This document shows positions 17,657 to 26,277 of a stretch of 63,657 bases of DNA, piece after piece. The notes below the pieces were generated by a model, which saw only the letters and a list, made by a program, of their open reading frames with translations, was not told the origin of the DNA and made no database searches. Source of the stretch: Pseudomonadota bacterium (lineage in GTDB: Bacteria > Desulfobacterota > Desulfobulbia > Desulfobulbales > SURF-16). The stretch lies in contig JAHIVT010000142.1 of assembly GCA_018816555.1 (NCBI GenBank), forward strand, positions 1 to 63,657. The letters run 5' to 3'. Position numbers and translations under genes: made by a program. Each line of letters opens with the position of its first letter. Within the stretch, counting starts at the first letter, position 1.

Positions 17657-18667
17657 ATGAAACCGCTGGCCATCACAATGGGCTGCCCGGTGGGGATCGG
17701 CCCGGAAATCATTCTCAAGTTTTTTGCCGCAGCAGACCACCGCGCCGCTGATGCCCCGGCAGTTGTTGTGGGTGATCCCGGAATTCTGGAGTGGTGCAGC
17801 CGGCAGCTTGGGATTCCGGCAAGGGTTGTCGCCTGGCAACCCGGTGATGAAGTGGCAACCCAGGTCATCCCTGTCTTCCGGCCAGCTGATTTCCCTGATC
17901 TTGATCCTGCAACGCTCATCTGGGGCAGGCCGGACAGTCGAACCGGCAGGGCCATGGGCTGTTGTATCGAAACTGCCGTTCAGTTGATTCGGCAGCAGGT
18001 TTTCAGCGGCATGACCACCTGTCCCATTACCAAAAAATCCCTCAATGAAGCGGGCTACGCCTTCCCGGGCCACACCGAGATGCTGGCCTCACTTTGCCGC
18101 AGCGGTGACTATGCCATGATGATGGCCGGCACCAGGTTGCGGGTTACCCTGGTTACCATCCATACCCCGCTGCATGCCGTGCCCGGCGCATTGACCCCTG
18201 AAAAAATAGATAAGCTGATTGCGATGACGGCAAGGTCACTGCAGCAGGATTTTGCCATTGCCGTGCCCCGCCTGGCGGTGGCGGCGCTGAATCCCCATGC
18301 CGGCGAGGACGGCATGTTCGGTAATGAGGAAGAGACCCTGATCCGCCCGGCCATACTGCGAGCCCAGCGGGCCGGATGGAGGATAAGCGGCCCCTATCCT
18401 GCCGATACGGTGTTTTACAAGGCCGTATCCGGGGACTATGATGCCGTGGTGTGCATGTATCATGACCAGGGGCTGATCCCCTTTAAGCTGTTGCATTTCA
18501 AGGATGGGGTGAATGTGACCATTGGTCTTCCCATTGTCCGGACATCGGTTGACCACGGCACGGCCTATGATATTGCCGGCAAGGGGAAGGCCGATCCGGC
18601 AAGTCTTGCGGCGGCGGTTGCCATGGCCTGGGAGATCATTGCCAACCGGAGCAGAGGCGCACAATGA
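17657..18667 (+). CDS. pdxA: 4-hydroxythreonine-4-phosphate dehydrogenase PdxA
   Basis: A 336-residue NAD-dependent metal enzyme of the DXP-dependent pyridoxal-phosphate pathway. It oxidises 4-phosphohydroxy-threonine before PdxJ condensation. Typical segments are MGCPVGIGPEIILK at the start, the metal-site PGHTEML, NPHAGE-G-FG-EE and CMYHDQGLIPFK. It overlaps the next gene by 4 bases (ATGA type). Confidence 0.96.
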   Translation: MKPLAITMGCPVGIGPEIILKFFAAADHRAADAPAVVVGDPGILEWCSRQLGIPARVVAWQPGDEVATQVIPVFRPADFPDLDPATLIWGRPDSRTGRAMGCCIETAVQLIRQQVFSGMTTCPITKKSLNEAGYAFPGHTEMLASLCRSGDYAMMMAGTRLRVTLVTIHTPLHAVPGALTPEKIDKLIAMTARSLQQDFAIAVPRLAVAALNPHAGEDGMFGNEEETLIRPAILRAQRAGWRISGPYPADTVFYKAVSGDYDAVVCMYHDQGLIPFKLLHFKDGVNVTIGLPIVRTSVDHGTAYDIAGKGKADPASLAAAVAMAWEIIANRSRGAQ

Positions 18668-19227
18668 ATAAGGGCATCGGCCTCTGCGGCAGCCACAGAA
18701 CCGGTAAAACGACCCTGGCCCGGGAGATTGCCGCGCGCACCGGCATGGAATTTCTGCAGACCACAACCAGCGAGGTCTTTGCCCGCAATGGTCTGGACCC
18801 TTCCTCGGCCATGGATTTCCATACCCGCCTCTGGATCCAGCATAAGGTGGTGGAGACGGCAGAAGCAGTCTGGCAGGGGGCCTGCGGCCCTTTTATCAGC
18901 GACCGGACGCCCATTGACATGATGGCCTATACCCTGGCTGATATTCAGGGTGGCACAGCGGTTGATTATGCCGAACTGGAGAAGTATCTGGACCACTGTT
19001 TTGCTGTAACAAACGGATTCTTTTCGGAACTGGTGGTGATTCAGCCTGCCATTCCGCTGGTGCATGAGGAGGGGAAGGCGGCCCTCAACCGGTCCTACAT
19101 GGAGCACCTGAACGTGCTGGTCAAGGGGCTCTGTTGTGATGAGCGGTTGCACTGCCGGTTTACCTTGATGAACAGAGGCATTGTTGATCTGGATGAGCGG
19201 GTCGGAGAAGTACTGAAATTACTCTGA
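18664..19227 (+). CDS. AAA_28/NadR-like P-loop kinase or ATPase
   Basis: A 187-residue protein with a Walker A motif, GSHRTGKTTLA, at residues 9-19 and SDRTPIDMMAYTLAD in the middle. This pattern is typical of the AAA_28 group, which includes the NadR ribosylnicotinamide kinase domain and phage deoxynucleoside-kinase-like proteins. No second domain is present. The ATGA overlap with pdxA implies translational coupling and a cofactor- or nucleoside-related substrate, but no substrate can be assigned from sequence. Confidence 0.75.
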   Translation: MNKGIGLCGSHRTGKTTLAREIAARTGMEFLQTTTSEVFARNGLDPSSAMDFHTRLWIQHKVVETAEAVWQGACGPFISDRTPIDMMAYTLADIQGGTAVDYAELEKYLDHCFAVTNGFFSELVVIQPAIPLVHEEGKAALNRSYMEHLNVLVKGLCCDERLHCRFTLMNRGIVDLDERVGEVLKLL

Positions 19228-19233
19228 AGACTG

Positions 19234-19316
19234 ATTACCATTTTTTCAGCTAACCCGGAAAGGGAAGACTAGCATGCCAGGTCTCTTATTCCTTCGGCTG
19301 AAAATCAGTGGTAACC
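19234..19316. repeat. Imperfect inverted repeat between the P-loop kinase and the TPR lipoprotein
   Basis: ATTACCATTTTTTCAGC (19234-19250) faces GCTGAAAATCAGTGGTAACC (19297-19316), which is imperfectly complementary to it. No T tract follows. It may be a transcript hairpin or a decayed mobile-element end; nothing else in the 270-base gap is recognisable. Confidence 0.4.
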
Positions 19317-19500
19317 AACATTTGTCCAGGCTTGGCTAGCAGCGACAAGCGAGTTGAAAAACGTGCATTTTGGCCGGTGATTCTGTCCGGGCTGACCACG
19401 ACGTCATGGCACTTCAGCTATTAAATGCTGGAATTCCCTGATGTTGAATGGTAGAATAGCCCTTACACTCAATTTCATTAAATAATTTTTATCTCACGCA

Positions 19501-21291
19501 ATGCTGAAAAAAATACTGTCCATACATTCTTCCTGGAAAAGGCACCTGGCTTCCGCCGGGGTGATAAGCCTGTCAATGCTTTTTTTCCTCGGCAACAGCT
19601 CATGCTCAGGCGGCAGTCAGGCCACGGATAATACCCTGCAAGCTGGTGAAGCCCTCACTGCTGAAAGCAATGATGAGCCTGCTGATTCCGCCTGTGCCTA
19701 CTTTTACTTTCTCTGGGGTAAATCCGCTGAGGAGGAACAGAAGTACGAAGAGGCCATGGAGGCTTATGAAAAGGCTCTTGTCTGTGATCCCCAGGCCGTC
19801 TATGTGGATCAGAAACTGGCTGTTCTGCTTTTCAACATGGGTAAAAAGGAGCAGGCCATTGTCCAGCTGGAGAAGATGATCGCGGACGACCCGGCCAATA
19901 TCCAGAACAGACTGCTGCTGGGCAATATTTACAGCTCCATGGGCCAGAAGGATCAGGCGCGGACCGTGTATGAGTCTATCCTGAAGATTGTCCCGGATGA
20001 CCCCCAGTCGTTACTCATGCTCGGCGCCCTTTACGCCAGTGAGAGGGATTACCAGCAGGCCCAGAAGATGCTGGAAAGACTGGTGACGGTGGACGACAAG
20101 TCTTATGCCGGTTATAGCTATCTGGCCAAGTTGTACCGGGAACTCAACTATTACGACAAGGCCATGGAGGCCTATGATAAGGCGCTGGCTTTGAACTGGT
20201 CGCCCATGCTGGCCTATGAGGCTGCCGATCTTTATGAATACCGTCAGAAGTATGATGAGGCCGCTGCCATTTATAAGCGACTGCTGGAGGATGACGAGGC
20301 AAACACCAAGGTCAGGGGCCGCCTGGCACGTCTTTATATCGTGCAGGGCAAAATCGATGAAGCGCTGGCCGAGTTGCAGGAAATGAAAAATTACACCGCT
20401 GACACAGGCGTTGTCGATCTGGCCATTGGCCGGGTATTGCTGGACGAAAAGCGGTATCCGGAGGCAATCGCCCTCTTTGAGAAGATGCTGGAGCAGAATG
20501 AGAACAAGGATGTGGCCAGATCGATGCTTGCCCTGACTTATTACGAGTCCGGTGACACGGATAAGGCCAAGAAGATGCTGCAGGAGGTCCCTGTCACCAG
20601 TAAGGATTACGAGGAGTCCGTTCTGATGCTGGCCCAGATCCTGCTCGGTGAAAAAGATAACCAGCGCGCTGCCACGCTGTTGCGCAGTGTTATTGCCAGT
20701 GAAGATACCCGGCGGCCCTCTTTTTACTTTCTCCTTGCCAGCCTGCTGCGTGAGGAGGGTGACCCTGATGCCGGCAGGGAAGTTTTCGATCAGGCCGTGC
20801 AGACCTTTCCGGAAAATCCCAGGGTCTTTTTCGAATACGGCCTGTATTTCGACCGCCTCGGCAAGCCTGATGAGGCAGTGGCCAAGATGGAGCAGGTGCT
20901 GGCCATGACGCCGGAGGATTCATACGCCTTGAATTATGTGGGCTATACCTGGGCGGACCGGGGCGTCAACCTGGAAAAGGCCCTGGAGTATATCAAACGG
21001 GCGGTGGACCTCAAACCTGATGACGGATTTGTTCGCGATTCCCTGGGCTGGGTCTATTTCAAAATGGCCATGTACGGAGAGGCTGTCAAGGAACTTGAGG
21101 CAGCCGCAGGAATGCAGCCGGATGATCCGACCATTCAGGAACATCTCGCCGATGCCTATCAGAAGGACGGTCAATTACAGAAGGCTGTGGCGGCCTACGG
21201 CAAGGCCGTGAGCCTGTATACCGATGACCTGAAAAAGGCCCATGCCCTGGCTGAGCTGAAGGCTTTGCAAGACAGTGACAAAAAGGATTAA
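19501..21291 (+). CDS. TPR-repeat lipoprotein
   Basis: A 596-residue protein with an N-terminal hydrophobic segment (about residues 17-33) ending at Cys37 in GNSSC, which makes a lipoprotein anchor likely although the lipobox is imperfect. The rest is a continuous run of roughly fifteen tetratricopeptide repeats (for example KYEEAMEAYEKALVCDP, YDKAMEAYDKALALN, YPEAIALFEKML), ending in EALEYIKRAVDLKPDDG and AVAAYGKAVSLY. Such proteins scaffold envelope complexes or export machinery. Its end overlaps the LolB-like lipoprotein gene by 17 bases. The partner is not known. Confidence 0.88.
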   Translation: MLKKILSIHSSWKRHLASAGVISLSMLFFLGNSSCSGGSQATDNTLQAGEALTAESNDEPADSACAYFYFLWGKSAEEEQKYEEAMEAYEKALVCDPQAVYVDQKLAVLLFNMGKKEQAIVQLEKMIADDPANIQNRLLLGNIYSSMGQKDQARTVYESILKIVPDDPQSLLMLGALYASERDYQQAQKMLERLVTVDDKSYAGYSYLAKLYRELNYYDKAMEAYDKALALNWSPMLAYEAADLYEYRQKYDEAAAIYKRLLEDDEANTKVRGRLARLYIVQGKIDEALAELQEMKNYTADTGVVDLAIGRVLLDEKRYPEAIALFEKMLEQNENKDVARSMLALTYYESGDTDKAKKMLQEVPVTSKDYEESVLMLAQILLGEKDNQRAATLLRSVIASEDTRRPSFYFLLASLLREEGDPDAGREVFDQAVQTFPENPRVFFEYGLYFDRLGKPDEAVAKMEQVLAMTPEDSYALNYVGYTWADRGVNLEKALEYIKRAVDLKPDDGFVRDSLGWVYFKMAMYGEAVKELEAAAGMQPDDPTIQEHLADAYQKDGQLQKAVAAYGKAVSLYTDDLKKAHALAELKALQDSDKKD

Positions 21292-22099
21292 CAGCCGGCA
21301 GACCCGGGCAGGACTCTGGCAGGGGGTTATCCTCTGCCTTTGTCTTTTCTGTCTGGCCGGTTGTGCCACGCTGCCCGGCAGGGAAGAAATCTCGGAAAGG
21401 GAGCAGGAGCGGCTGATCCGGGAGTTCAGGGAAGTGATTGCCCGGCAGCAGTCATGCCACTGCTGTATCGATGCCCAGGCCACCGTGTCTTTTTCCTCGA
21501 TCTGGCAGAAAGGGAAACTCAGCGGTTATCTGCAGGCCATGGCCCCTTCCTCTCTGAAATTTCTTGCCGTCAATCCGCTTGGGCAGACCATGGTTATCTT
21601 TGTCACTGACGGTGATTTCTTCCGTTACGTGCCGGTTTTTGAGGCAAAACAGTATGAAGGAAAGGTGACGGGCACCACCTATGCAAAGTATGCCCCGGCC
21701 GGTTTTCTGCCGGAGCATGGTTTCTACTGGCTGATCGGCCGGCTCTATCCCGGCAGGATTACGATCCTGGATGTGACTCTTGACGGGCAAAAACAGGGGT
21801 ACTGGTTTGAAATCAGCTACGGCAACGGCACGAGAAGTCTGGTTCTTTTTGACGAGCAGCAGCGCGTCCTTCTCCGCCATATCGTGATGAATGACAAAGG
21901 TGAAAAAATTTTCAACGTGCTCTATGATGAATATACGGAAGCTGCCTGCCCATTGCCCGGCAAAGTCACCGTTACCGCTTTGGTCCATAACAGTACCTTG
22001 GAGATTCGTCTCGCCGACTGGCTGGATGTCCCCTCCTTTTCACGAGATGATTTCAGCTATGATGCACCTCCCTCCTTTGACAGAGTAATGGTTCAGTGA
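21275..22099 (+). CDS. LolB-like outer-membrane lipoprotein
   Basis: A 274-residue protein with a clear lipoprotein signal peptide, LCLFCLAGC, with the modified Cys near residue 29. The mature part has the LolB/DUF4292-like pattern: a strand with KGKLSGYLQAMAPSSLKFLAVNPLGQ, then FVTDGDFFRYVP. LolB-type proteins accept lipoproteins from LolA and insert them in the outer membrane. It could serve that role or assist the upstream TPR lipoprotein. The GTG start lies within the end of the upstream gene. It ends overlapping the radical SAM gene by 4 bases. Confidence 0.7.
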   Translation: MTKRINSRQTRAGLWQGVILCLCLFCLAGCATLPGREEISEREQERLIREFREVIARQQSCHCCIDAQATVSFSSIWQKGKLSGYLQAMAPSSLKFLAVNPLGQTMVIFVTDGDFFRYVPVFEAKQYEGKVTGTTYAKYAPAGFLPEHGFYWLIGRLYPGRITILDVTLDGQKQGYWFEISYGNGTRSLVLFDEQQRVLLRHIVMNDKGEKIFNVLYDEYTEAACPLPGKVTVTALVHNSTLEIRLADWLDVPSFSRDDFSYDAPPSFDRVMVQ

Positions 22100-24600
22100 A
22101 TCCTGATTATTTTCTGCCGCTGGTCCGTAAACCCGGGCGATATAGCGGTAATGAATTCAATATCATAAAAAAAGATTGGCAGAAAGCGGACCTGCATGTA
22201 GTGCTCTGCTTTCCCGATCTCTATGAAATCGGCATGTCCCATCAGGGACTGCAGATTCTCTATCAGCTGCTCAACAGCCGGGCGGATCTGCTGGCTGAGC
22301 GGGTGTATGCCCCGGATACTGATCTGGAAAAACTGCTGACCGAAAGCGATACCCCGCTCTTTGCCCTGGAGTCGCGCAGACCGGTGGCGGATTTTGATAT
22401 GCTGGGCATAACCCTGCCCTATGAACTCTGCTACTCCAATATCCTCACCATTCTTGCCTGCAGCGGTCTGCCCTTTTTTGCCAGTGAGAGAAATGAAGAG
22501 CATCCGCTGGTCATTGGCGGTGGTCCCTGCGCCTTTCACGCCGAGCCGGTTGCCGATTTCTTTGATGCCATCCTGCTGGGTGACGGTGAAGAGGCCATAT
22601 TTGACCTTGCCGACCTTATGGTTGTAGCAAAAAAGGAGAAGTGGAGCCGGGCCAGGCTGCTGGATAAGCTGACTGAAATCGAAGGGGTATATGTCCCTTC
22701 CTTTTTCCGTCCCGAGTATGATGATGACGGTAATTTTGCCGGAATGACCCCTTTAAAAAAAGGGTATGAGTCTGTCCGGCGGCGGGTACTGCCTTCTCTT
22801 GCAAGTGATGCCTCCCATGCCCCGCTGGTGCCGCTGTTTAAAATCGTCCATGACCGGCTGGGTATTGAAATCGCCCGGGGATGCACCCGCGGCTGCCGTT
22901 TCTGCCAGGCCGGCATTATCTACCGACCGGTGCGGGAGCGAAGCCCCCAGGAGGTCATGAGGCTGGCAAAGTCTGGCATCGCTTCCTCCGGTTTTGAAGA
23001 GATCGCCCTGTTGTCGCTGTCCAGCGGCGATTACGCCTGCCTCCCCCCGCTGCTCACCGAACTGATGGATACCTTTGTCCCGAAAAAGGTCTCCGTGTCC
23101 ATGCCCTCCATGCGGGTGGGCACCCTGACGCCTGAGATCATGCGGCAGATCAAACGGGTGCGCAAGACCGGCTTTACCGTGGCGCCGGAGGCCGGCACCG
23201 ACCGGCTGCGGCGGGTCATCAACAAGGGCATCACCGAGGAAGACCTGCTTGCCACCTGTAAATCGGCCTTTGCCCTGGGCTGGAAACTGATCAAGTTCTA
23301 TTTTATGTTCGGCCTGCCCACGGAAACCGAGGAGGATCTGGCGGCCATCCCCGAGCTTGCCCGCAAGGCCATGGCCCAGGGGCCCGGCAAAAGGGCCAAT
23401 ATCACGGTCAGCGCCTCCACCTTTGTGCCCAAACCCCATACCCCTTTCCAGTGGGAACCCCAGCTGAACATTGAGGAAGGTTTTTCCCGTATCGATTTTC
23501 TGAAGAAAAATCTGCGGGACAGGCGCATCCAGCTGCGCTGGGGTGATCCGCGTCAGAGTTTTCTTGAAGGGGTCATGTCCCGGGGCGATCGCAGATTGTC
23601 GCAGCTGATTGTTGCCGCCTGGCGCAATGGCTCCCGGTTTGAGGCCTGGTCCGATCATATCAATGTAGACATCTGGCGGCAGGCGGCCGCATCCCTTGGC
23701 ATCGAGCTTGAGAACTATCTCAGACGCCGCTCCTTTGACGAGCCCCTGCCCTGGAGCCATCTCGATGTGGGCCTTGATCGTGATTTCTTCAGACAGGAGC
23801 TGGAAAAGGGACTGGCCGAGGGGTACACGCCCGACTGTCGCACTAACGGCTGCCAGCAGTGCGGGCTCTGTGATTTTAAAAAGATCAAACCCGTGGTAAA
23901 CGCAAGCAGTCAGGCCGGCGAGGGTGAAGAGAGGGTTGCGGTCCCGGCGGACGAACCGCAAGCGCCAGCCCATTTTTTCTACCGGTTTGCCTACCAGCGC
24001 ACCGGCAGGGCGCGCTTTATCAGTCATCTCGAGCTGCTGCAGCTGTTTTTCCGCACCTTTAACCGGGCGGATCTGCCGCTCAATTTTTCGCAAGGGTTCA
24101 ATCCGAGCCCCAAGGTTTCTTTCAGTCCGGCCTTGCCCCTGGGCACCGAGAGCCTGGCGGAATACCTGGTCATTGACACCCATGAGCCGCTGGCTGATCC
24201 GGCCCAGTGGCGGGAACGGCTGAACAGACAGCTGCCAGATGGACTTGCCATCACTGCTATCGAGGCTTGCGATGAAAAGAATATTCCGGAAAAGGTAGAA
24301 AATGTTTATCTTATAGAAATTGAAGGTGAAATTGACCGGCAGAAGGCGAGCGACTTCATGGAGAGCACGAGTTTTCCGATCAAAGTGGTCAGAAAGAAAA
24401 AAGAGCGGGAAATCGATGCCCGGCCCCAGGTCGCCTCACTTGATTTCAGCGAGGACGGCAGGCTGAGACTGGCAATGATTCACGAAATATGCAAGGCGGG
24501 TCTGAAACCTCTGGAGATTGTCTCCTCTGTTTTTTCCTGCACGGAAAAAGAGCTTCAGCAGGCACGCGTGCTGAAAATTGAAGAAAGAGTAATCCGATAA
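22096..24600 (+). CDS. Radical SAM protein (TIGR03960 type) fused to DUF2344
   Basis: An 834-residue protein in two parts. The N-terminal part is a radical SAM enzyme with the [4Fe-4S]-binding CTRGCRFCQAG near residues 262-269 and the downstream segments SLSSGDYACLP, MPSMRVGTL and FYFMFGLPTETEEDL. From about 625, after a linker, lies a DUF2344 domain: FYRFAYQRTGRARFISHLEL, LNFSQGFNPSPKVSF and PLGTESLAEYL. In many Firmicutes these are two adjacent genes next to rng and rplU. The reaction is unknown to me; the conserved neighbourhood suggests an RNA or ribosome modification. The GTG start overlaps the upstream lipoprotein stop; the end overlaps rng by one base. Confidence 0.9.
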   Translation: MNPDYFLPLVRKPGRYSGNEFNIIKKDWQKADLHVVLCFPDLYEIGMSHQGLQILYQLLNSRADLLAERVYAPDTDLEKLLTESDTPLFALESRRPVADFDMLGITLPYELCYSNILTILACSGLPFFASERNEEHPLVIGGGPCAFHAEPVADFFDAILLGDGEEAIFDLADLMVVAKKEKWSRARLLDKLTEIEGVYVPSFFRPEYDDDGNFAGMTPLKKGYESVRRRVLPSLASDASHAPLVPLFKIVHDRLGIEIARGCTRGCRFCQAGIIYRPVRERSPQEVMRLAKSGIASSGFEEIALLSLSSGDYACLPPLLTELMDTFVPKKVSVSMPSMRVGTLTPEIMRQIKRVRKTGFTVAPEAGTDRLRRVINKGITEEDLLATCKSAFALGWKLIKFYFMFGLPTETEEDLAAIPELARKAMAQGPGKRANITVSASTFVPKPHTPFQWEPQLNIEEGFSRIDFLKKNLRDRRIQLRWGDPRQSFLEGVMSRGDRRLSQLIVAAWRNGSRFEAWSDHINVDIWRQAAASLGIELENYLRRRSFDEPLPWSHLDVGLDRDFFRQELEKGLAEGYTPDCRTNGCQQCGLCDFKKIKPVVNASSQAGEGEERVAVPADEPQAPAHFFYRFAYQRTGRARFISHLELLQLFFRTFNRADLPLNFSQGFNPSPKVSFSPALPLGTESLAEYLVIDTHEPLADPAQWRERLNRQLPDGLAITAIEACDEKNIPEKVENVYLIEIEGEIDRQKASDFMESTSFPIKVVRKKKEREIDARPQVASLDFSEDGRLRLAMIHEICKAGLKPLEIVSSVFSCTEKELQQARVLKIEERVIR

Positions 24601-26129
24601 TGGCAACTGATTTAATCATCAATGCAACATCCTTCGAGATCCGCATTGCCTTGATAGAACACGGCAATCTTGTGGAGTTTTATCTGGAGCGGCCCACCGA
24701 GAAGGGGCTGGTCGGTAATATTTATAAGGGAAAAGTCGTCCGCGTCCTGCCCGGCATGCAGGCGGCTTTCGTCGATATCGGCCTGGAGCGTACCGGTTTT
24801 CTCTATGTGGATGATATCCACGTCAACCGGGCTGATTTTGAAAAACGCTACCAGAATCCGGATGAGGAAGAGTGCTGCTGCATTGAGGCCCCGGAGTCTT
24901 TAAGCAACAGGGTACCCGGCAAGAGTATCGATGATCTGCTGGTGGAGGGACAGGAGCTGCTGGTACAGATCTGCAAGGAGCCCATGGGCAGCAAGGGGGC
25001 CAGGCTGACCGGCCATATCACCCTGCCCTGCCGCAACCTGGTTTTCATGCCCATGACCGATCATATCGGCGTGTCGAGAAAGATCGAGGAAGAGGAGGTC
25101 AGGGAAAAACTTCGCCATGATATCGAGAAACTGCGGCCGGCCGGTACCGGCTTTATCGTCAGGACCGTGGCGGAAGGGGCAAGCAATGAGGAACTCGAGG
25201 CTGATATGGAGTTTCTGCTGCACCTGTGGAGCGAAATCCTTGATAGAGAGGGCAAGGCGTCCTGCATGACCCTGGTCTACGAGGATCTGGATATCATTCT
25301 GCGGGTGGTGCGCGACATCTTTTCGCCAAACATCGACCGGGTTGTGGTTGATGATCGGCGGACCTATGAGCGGGTCATTAATTTTGTTGAAACCTTCGTG
25401 CCCCATCTGCGGCCCAAGGTGCATCATTACGACAGCAAGATTCCGATTTTTACCGCCTACGGGGTTGAGATGGATATCAACCGGGCCCTGTCCAGAAAAA
25501 TCTGGTTGCGCTGCGGCGGGTATATCATCATCGAGGCCACCGAGGCGCTTACCGTAATTGATGTGAACACAGGCCGCTATGTGGGTAAAACCGACCTGGA
25601 GGAGACGATTTTCAAGACCAATATGGAGGCGGTGAAGGAAATCGCCTATCAGCTGCGGCTGCGGAATATCGGCGGCATCATTATCATCGACTTCATCGAC
25701 ATGGAAAGCGAGGAGCACCGGGACGAGGTCTTCCGGGTGCTGCAGGAGGCGATCAAAAAGGACAAGAGTCGCATCAATATCCTCAAATTTTCGGAATTCG
25801 GGCTGATTCAGCTCACCCGCAAGCGCAACAGGGATGATCTGACCCGTATCATGTGTGAGCCGTGCCCCTGCTGCAGCGGCTCGGGCAGGATCAAATCAGC
25901 CCGCACAACCTCCTATGAAATTTTTCGCACCATTGCCCGAGATGCCGACAAGATGAAGGCCTCAACGGTGACCGTCAATGTCAACCCCAAGGTGGCGGCG
26001 ATGATGCTAAAAGATGAGGCGATGACCATAAAGAATCTTGAAGACGAGATCAAAATGACCCTGATTATTTTCCCTAACCGGGAGCTGCATATGGAAAAAT
26101 ATGAGATCAGCTGGGATAAGGGGAAGTGA
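24600..26129 (+). CDS. rng: Ribonuclease G
   Basis: A 509-residue RNase E/G family endonuclease that matures 16S rRNA 5' ends and degrades mRNA. An S1-like domain opens the protein (GNIYKGKVVRVLPGMQAAFVDIG). The catalytic metal site is in VIDVNTGRYVG and GIIIIDFIDM, and the Zn-link is CEPCPCC. The C-terminal scaffold of RNase E is absent, so it is the short RNase G type. In related genomes rng is followed directly by rplU; here a divergent three-gene island intervenes. Confidence 0.96.
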   Translation: MATDLIINATSFEIRIALIEHGNLVEFYLERPTEKGLVGNIYKGKVVRVLPGMQAAFVDIGLERTGFLYVDDIHVNRADFEKRYQNPDEEECCCIEAPESLSNRVPGKSIDDLLVEGQELLVQICKEPMGSKGARLTGHITLPCRNLVFMPMTDHIGVSRKIEEEEVREKLRHDIEKLRPAGTGFIVRTVAEGASNEELEADMEFLLHLWSEILDREGKASCMTLVYEDLDIILRVVRDIFSPNIDRVVVDDRRTYERVINFVETFVPHLRPKVHHYDSKIPIFTAYGVEMDINRALSRKIWLRCGGYIIIEATEALTVIDVNTGRYVGKTDLEETIFKTNMEAVKEIAYQLRLRNIGGIIIIDFIDMESEEHRDEVFRVLQEAIKKDKSRINILKFSEFGLIQLTRKRNRDDLTRIMCEPCPCCSGSGRIKSARTTSYEIFRTIARDADKMKASTVTVNVNPKVAAMMLKDEAMTIKNLEDEIKMTLIIFPNRELHMEKYEISWDKGK

Positions 26130-26171
26130 GGGGGCGCTTTTATTTGATAGTTTTGAAAGAATTGGAAAGTT

Positions 26172-26250
26172 ACCACGGAGAGCACAGAGCCCACAGAGCA
26201 ACTGACTGTAACAAAAAATATTTCTCTGTGGTCTCTGTGTGCTCTGTGGT
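26172..26250. repeat. Long imperfect inverted repeat between rng and the cyclase gene
   Basis: A 27-base arm at 26172-26198 (rich in CCAC and AGAG) pairs with 26224-26250 at 23 of 27 positions, with about 25 bases between. It lies between the convergent ends of rng and the cyclase gene and could act as a bidirectional terminator or be an intergenic repeat element. Short A and T runs flank it (AAAAAA after the right arm). Confidence 0.7.
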
Positions 26251-26277
26251 GAAAAAAGACTTTTAAGGTGTTCCTTT

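Noticed and set aside
22753-24183. A 476-residue minus-strand frame antisense to the radical SAM gene
   Set aside because: Shadow of the high-GC third-position pattern of the real gene; no recognisable domain.
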